A stretch of DNA of 64,000 nt from Palsa-504 sp963753225 (GTDB taxonomy: Bacteria > Actinomycetota > Actinomycetes > Streptosporangiales > Streptosporangiaceae). The notes under the pieces were generated by a model that saw only the letters and a list, made by a program, of their open reading frames with translations, had not been told where the DNA came from and ran no database searches. The stretch covers positions 248,001-312,000 of the forward strand of contig CAVWBQ010000014.1 of the NCBI GenBank assembly GCA_963753225.1, in the 5' to 3' direction. Shown piece after piece: positions 59,868-64,000 of the stretch; position 1 is the first letter of the stretch; every line of letters starts with the position of its first letter. Made by a program: the position numbers and the translations under genes.

Positions 59868-60968
59868 CTAGCGCATCCACGTGCGGTAGCGGGGGCGGGA
59901 CGCCTTCTTCCAGACCGTGCGGGCGCGGGCCTGGAGGCGTTCGGCCTGGTCGCGCTCGCGCTCGTAGAGCAGGCCGTAGGTGAAGGCGTTCTCGCCGGCC
60001 AGGTGCGCGCCGATACCGAGATCGCGGGCCGCCCGGCGGGCGATCACGGTGTCCTGATGGTCGCCGGCGACCGACTGGACCTTCTTCATCTGCCGGGCGA
60101 ACTTGCGGGCGGGCTTGCCGGACGCCGGGCGGGCGGCCTCGGCCGCATACCGGGCGCGCCGGGCCGACTTGCGGGCCTCGTGCAGGGCGGTGTCCCTGGC
60201 CTGGCCGCGCGGGGCGTGCCTGGCCCGGCGCATCCGCCTGCTCGCCTGCCGGTATGCCTTGTGCACGGCGGCCGGGAGGACGTCGCGGGCCTTGGCCCCC
60301 GCCTGCGGGCCCAGCGGCGGGTCGAGGGCCAGCTGGTCCAGGTCGCCAAGCAGCGCGGCGTAGCGCTCGGAGTCGAAGGCCTCGATGACCAGCTCACGGG
60401 CGGACGCCCGCCGGGGGGCGAAGTGGCCCTGGACCCGCGCCTGGACCGGGCCGATGAGCAACTCCACCGGGACCGTCTCCAGGCTGGCCAGCAGGTGACC
60501 GGGCAGCACCTCGCCGTCGCGGGCCTCGCCGAGCAGGCCGCCGAGCCACTTGAGCTCCGCGGCCACCTCCGCGGTCGCCGGGCGCGGGATCACCGTGCCG
60601 AACGTCCGCAGGGTGGCGCGCAGCCTGCGGGTGGTCACCCGCATCTGGTGGACGGAGTCGAACTCGTCGGCGCGCACCTCCGGCTCGAGCGACCGCAGCG
60701 TCGCGACCTGGACCTTGAGGTAGGCCTTCACCACGTCGGCCGCCGACGCCGACGGCTTCGGCCTGCTCCCGGCGATAGGGCGCCCGGCGACGGGGCTCCC
60801 GGCGATAGGGCTCCCGGCGACGGGACTCCCGGCGACGGGAACCGGGTGCGGCGGGGCGGGAGCGACCTGCCCCGGACGGGTGCGCCGGGCGGGGGCCGCC
60901 GGGGTGGCCGGCGTCCTGCCCGCGCGGGCGTTGCTTCGGGTCCTGGTTTGCGTGCTGTTCACTGCCAT
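59868..60968 (-). CDS. CHAD-domain protein
   Basis: 366 residues. A Pro/Ala-rich N-terminus with VAGSP/IAGSP repeats (15-bp DNA units, 60772-60842) leads to a CHAD domain (about 75-350) with the conserved histidines in SVHQMRVTTRRLRATLRTF and ALHEARKSARRARYAAEAA. Basic helical CHAD domains bind inorganic polyphosphate. No CYTH domain is fused. It lies between ilvC and leuB, where Streptomyces usually has serA, so it interrupts the BCAA series. Confidence 0.85.
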   Translation of the reverse strand: MAVNSTQTRTRSNARAGRTPATPAAPARRTRPGQVAPAPPHPVPVAGSPVAGSPIAGSPVAGRPIAGSRPKPSASAADVVKAYLKVQVATLRSLEPEVRADEFDSVHQMRVTTRRLRATLRTFGTVIPRPATAEVAAELKWLGGLLGEARDGEVLPGHLLASLETVPVELLIGPVQARVQGHFAPRRASARELVIEAFDSERYAALLGDLDQLALDPPLGPQAGAKARDVLPAAVHKAYRQASRRMRRARHAPRGQARDTALHEARKSARRARYAAEAARPASGKPARKFARQMKKVQSVAGDHQDTVIARRAARDLGIGAHLAGENAFTYGLLYERERDQAERLQARARTVWKKASRPRYRTWMR

Positions 60969-61014
60969 CGGGACCTGCTACCCCGTCCGGGGCGGTCAAA
61001 CGTGCCTGTAGCTG

Positions 61015-62010
61015 CTACTCGTCCTCGAGCCAGGACATCAGCGGCCGCAGCCGCGCGCCGACCTGCTCGATCTGCTCGTTGTGCTCTTCCTCGCGGCGCT
61101 TGAGGAAGTTCGGCTTGCCCGCGTCGAACTCCTCCACCAGCTCGCGGGCGAACGAGCCGTCCTGGATCTCGCCCAGGATGCGGCGCATCTCCTCGCGAGT
61201 GTGCTCGTTGATCAGCCGCGGGCCGCGGGTGTAGCCGCCGTACTCGGCGGTGTCCGACACCGACCAGTACATCTTGGAGATGCCGCCCTCGTACATCAGG
61301 TCCACGATCAGCTTCATCTCGTGCAGGCACTCGAAGTAGGCCGACTCGGGCTGGTAGCCCGCCTCGACCAGGGTCGCGAAGCCGGCCTTGATCAGTTCGG
61401 CGACGCCGCCGCAGAGCACCGTCTGCTCGCCGAACAGGTCGGTCTCCGTCTCCTCGGTGAACGTGCTCTTCAGCGCGCCCGCCCGGGTGCCGCCGATGGC
61501 CTTGGCGTAGGCCAGGGTGAGCGGCCACGCGTTGCCGGTCGCGTCCCGCTCGACGCAGACGAGCACGGGCACGCCGCGGCCCTGCGCGAACTGGCGCCGC
61601 ACCAGGTGGCCGGGGGCCTTGGGCGCGACCATGCACACGTCCACGCCGTCCGGCGGGCTGATGAGGTCGTACCTGATGTTCAGGCCGTGCGCGAAGAACA
61701 GGGCGTCGCCCTCCACCAGCGAGGGCGCGATCGCCTCCGCGTACAGCTGGCGCTGCAGGTGGTCCGGGATCAGGACCATGATCAGGTCCGCTTCCTCGCA
61801 CGCGTCGGCGGGCGTGACCACCCTGAGGCCGTCGTTGGCGGCCTTCTCCCGGCTCTTGGATCCCTCGGGCAGCCCGACGCGCACGTCCACGCCGGAGTCG
61901 CGGAGCGACAGCGCGTGCGCGTGCCCCTGGCTGCCGTACCCGAGGACGGCGACGTTCCTGCGCTGGATCACGGACAGGTCGGCGCTGTCGTCGTAGAAAA
62001 TCTCTGCCAC
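61015..62010 (-). CDS. ilvC: Ketol-acid reductoisomerase, class I
   Basis: 331 residues, short (class I) form. NADPH-binding LGYGSQGHAHALSLRDSG with a basic/Ser loop (EGSKSREKA), catalytic DLFGEQTVLCGGV and FECLHEMKLIVDLMYEGG. It converts acetolactate and acetohydroxybutyrate to dihydroxy acids. The GTG at 62010 lies 48 bp after ilvN; one operon with ilvBN. Confidence 0.93.
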   Translation of the reverse strand: MAEIFYDDSADLSVIQRRNVAVLGYGSQGHAHALSLRDSGVDVRVGLPEGSKSREKAANDGLRVVTPADACEEADLIMVLIPDHLQRQLYAEAIAPSLVEGDALFFAHGLNIRYDLISPPDGVDVCMVAPKAPGHLVRRQFAQGRGVPVLVCVERDATGNAWPLTLAYAKAIGGTRAGALKSTFTEETETDLFGEQTVLCGGVAELIKAGFATLVEAGYQPESAYFECLHEMKLIVDLMYEGGISKMYWSVSDTAEYGGYTRGPRLINEHTREEMRRILGEIQDGSFARELVEEFDAGKPNFLKRREEEHNEQIEQVGARLRPLMSWLEDE

Positions 62011-62058
62011 TGAAACGGGCCTTTCTTTTCTCTGTTGTCGTCGGAACGAAATTTAGCT

Positions 62059-62583
62059 CTAAGCGCTGCGCTCGACCGGCCGCAGCGCGCGGTCGGTGAT
62101 GGATCGGCCGCCGCGGCCGATGGCCACCAGCCCGGACTGCACCAGCTCCTTGATCCCGAACGGCTCGAGCACCTTGATCAGCGCGTCGAGCTTCTCCCGG
62201 TTCCCTGTCGCCTCCACGGTGATCACGTCGAGCGCGACGTCCACCACCTTGGCCCGGAACAGGCCGACGGTCTCGAGCACCCGCGACCGGCTCTCCGCGT
62301 CGGCCCTGACCTTGATCAGGATCAGCTCGCGCTGCACCGTCGAGCCCGGCTCGAGCTCGACGATCTTCAGCACGTTGACCAGCTTGTTCAGCTGCTTGGT
62401 GACCTGCTCGAGCGGGTGCTCGTCGCAGTTGACCACGATGGTGATGCGGGAGATCTCCTCGTGCTCGGTGGGCCCGACGGCGAGGGAGTCGATGTTGAAG
62501 CCCCTCCGCGCGAACAGCCCCGCGATCCTGACCAGGACGCCCGGCTTGTTCTCCACGAGCACGGACAGCGTGTGGTGGGTCAT
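62059..62583 (-). CDS. ilvN: Acetolactate synthase regulatory subunit
   Basis: 174 residues. N-terminal ACT domain (LSVLVENKPGVLVRIAGLFARRGFNIDSLAVG) that binds valine, followed by the ALS_ss_C domain. The ATG overlaps the ilvB stop (ATGA). Confidence 0.93.
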   Translation of the reverse strand: MTHHTLSVLVENKPGVLVRIAGLFARRGFNIDSLAVGPTEHEEISRITIVVNCDEHPLEQVTKQLNKLVNVLKIVELEPGSTVQRELILIKVRADAESRSRVLETVGLFRAKVVDVALDVITVEATGNREKLDALIKVLEPFGIKELVQSGLVAIGRGGRSITDRALRPVERSA

Positions 62584-64000
62584 TCTGTACTGCCTCCCCA
62601 GTCGGGCGCCAGGCCGCGCGCAAACTTGATGTCGTTGTTGCTGGTGCCGGCCGCGACCATGGGCCAGACCATGGCGTCCCTGTGCACGATGAAGTCCACC
62701 ACGACCGGGCGGTCATCGACGGCCATGGCCCGCTCGATCACCGCGTCCACGTCGGCGGTCTCCTCGCAGCGGATGCCCTCGCAGCCGTAGGCCTCGGCGA
62801 GCTTGACGAAGTCGGGGATGCGGGTGCCCGCCAGCTTCCGCTCCGCCGTCCGGTGCAGGTCGGTGTTGGAGTAGCGCTCGGCGTAGAACAGCGTCTGCCA
62901 CTGCCGGACCATGCCGAGGCTGCCGTTGTTGATGATCGCGACCTTGACCGGGATGCCCTCGATGGCGCAGGTGGCCAGCTCCTGGTTGGTCATCTGGAAG
63001 CAGCCGTCCCCGTCGATCGCCCACACGGTGGCGTCCGGGCGGCCCATCTTGGCGCCCATCGCGGCCGGCACGGCGAAGCCCATCGTGCCGAGGCCGCCGG
63101 AGTTGATCCAGGTGCCCGGGTTCTCGTAGTCGATGAACTGGGCCGCCCACATCTGGTGCTGACCGACGCCCGCCACGTACACCGCCTCCGGGCCGGCGAT
63201 CTTGCCGATCCGCTCGATCACGTGCTGCGGCGCCAGCGTGCCGTCATCCGGCTGGTCGTAACCCAGCGGGTAGGTCTCCCGCAGCGAGTCCAGCTGGGCC
63301 CGCCAGGCGGTCAGGTCCGCCCGGTGGCCCTGCTCGTGCTCGGCCTTCACCGCGGCCACCAGGTCGGCGATGACCTCGCGGCAGTCGCCGACGATCGGCA
63401 CGTCGGCGCGGCGGTTCTTGGAGATCTCGGCCGGGTCGATGTCCGCGTGCACGATCAGCGCCCCGGGCGCGAACGTGTCCAGCTTGCCGGTCACCCGGTC
63501 GTCGAACCTGGTGCCGAGCGCGACGAGCAGGTCGGCCTGCTGCAGCGCGCCGACCGCCGCCACCGTGCCGTGCATGCCGGGCATGCCCATGTGCTGCGGG
63601 TGCCGGTCCGGGAAGGCGCCCCTGGCCATCAGCGTGGTGACCACCGGGATGCCGGTCAGCTCGGCGAGCTCGCGCAGCTGGGCCGCGGCGCGCGCCTTGA
63701 TCACGCCGCCGCCGACGTAGAGCACCGGGCGCCTGGACTCGCTGATCAGCCGCGCGGCCTCGCGCACCTGCCGGGCGTGCGGCCGGGTCACCGGGTGGTA
63801 GCCGGGCAGCTCGAAGGGAACCGGCCAGCTGAACTCGGTCATCGCCTGCAGCGCGTCCTTGGCGATGTCGACGAGCACCGGCCCCGGCCGCCCGGTCGAG
63901 GCGACGTGGAACGCCTCCCCGATCGTGCGGGCGATGTCCTCGGGCTTGGTGACCAGGAAGTTGTGCTTGGTGATCGGGATGGTGATCCCGGAGATGTCGG
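62580..64000 (-). CDS. ilvB: Acetolactate synthase catalytic subunit, 5' end beyond window
   Basis: 473 codons visible; the N-terminus lies beyond 64000. The frame at the edge reads ITIPITKHNFLVTKPEDIAR and GRPGPVLVDIAKD. The central TPP-enzyme domain has GALQQADLLVALGTRFDDRVTGK (FAD-site region), and the C-terminal domain has the TPP/Mg motif GDGCFQMTNQELATC ending in INNGSLGMVRQWQ. Condenses pyruvate with pyruvate or 2-oxobutyrate. Start of the ilvBNC operon; any attenuator for it lies outside the window. Confidence 0.93.
   Translation of the reverse strand, partial: DISGITIPITKHNFLVTKPEDIARTIGEAFHVASTGRPGPVLVDIAKDALQAMTEFSWPVPFELPGYHPVTRPHARQVREAARLISESRRPVLYVGGGVIKARAAAQLRELAELTGIPVVTTLMARGAFPDRHPQHMGMPGMHGTVAAVGALQQADLLVALGTRFDDRVTGKLDTFAPGALIVHADIDPAEISKNRRADVPIVGDCREVIADLVAAVKAEHEQGHRADLTAWRAQLDSLRETYPLGYDQPDDGTLAPQHVIERIGKIAGPEAVYVAGVGQHQMWAAQFIDYENPGTWINSGGLGTMGFAVPAAMGAKMGRPDATVWAIDGDGCFQMTNQELATCAIEGIPVKVAIINNGSLGMVRQWQTLFYAERYSNTDLHRTAERKLAGTRIPDFVKLAEAYGCEGIRCEETADVDAVIERAMAVDDRPVVVDFIVHRDAMVWPMVAAGTSNNDIKFARGLAPDWGGSTE

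Overview
This is a GC-rich actinobacterial chromosome segment. The evidence is the strongly GC-biased third codon positions, frequent GTG starts, ATGA/GTGA stop-start overlaps, an AdnA/AdnB-type helicase-nuclease pair, an HbhA-like cluster next to an XRE regulator, a mycosin-like protease, and an ilvBNC-leuB-ilvE-cimA order like that of Streptomyces and relatives. A Streptosporangiales-like or Frankia-like soil actinomycete would fit, but the genus cannot be fixed from the sequence alone. No rRNA, tRNA or CRISPR was seen.

Layout. 1-1117: C1-folate genes, a cyclodeaminase/cyclohydrolase-family protein translationally coupled to a FolD that lacks its catalytic lysine. 1098-3202: an XRE regulator and three phasin/HbhA-like paralogues, two of which have operator-like palindromes placed in their promoters. 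3203-7344: a DUF4037 protein, an L,D-transpeptidase, a prepilin-peptidase relic, a DMT transporter and a mini-GntR regulator. 7499-15277: a xylFGH-like sugar ABC transporter downstream of a two-component system whose sensor is an ABC ATPase-GAF-histidine kinase fusion. 15427-22534: a decayed mobile island carrying an XRE-P-loop NTPase-helical repeat protein, three copies (two truncated) of an MTH1187-type thiamine-binding gene, a coiled-coil pseudogene and a headless serine recombinase. 22581-24270: azlCD with a divergent XRE-cupin regulator.

24294-40683: adnB and adnA, normally neighbours, are separated by about 9.8 kb of sugar and redox genes (S41 protease, MGH1-like glucosidase, GH13 amylase-like enzyme, Cys-less flavoprotein, glucose dehydrogenase). 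Each helicase gene keeps an almost identical PafBC-type, apparently leaderless, promoter. 40897-46004: an alkyltransferase-like protein, a mycosin-like protease, a membrane protein, an acetylxylan esterase and a collagen-like membrane protein whose stop codon was the target of a 200-bp IS5-type MITE. 46766-52518: a TerY-P-like signalling triad (frameshifted kinase, PP2C phosphatase, vWA protein) with a zinc-ribbon membrane protein, a secreted-domain protein and a PrsW protease; three of these share Trp-Trp motifs in disordered segments.

52575-64000: FAH-family hydrolase, DUF2630, SnoaL-like protein, then branched-chain amino acid biosynthesis (cimA, ilvE, leuB, ilvC, ilvN, ilvB), interrupted by a CHAD protein. 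cimA and leuB each have a short leader peptide rich in Ile/Val/Leu codons, with hairpins and a shared upstream palindrome, so attenuation plus repressor control is likely. A roughly 260-bp palindrome-ended repeat occurs four times in intergenic DNA (near 3.6, 32.6, 46.4 and 59.6 kb), and 14-15-bp minisatellites lie beside two of the copies.
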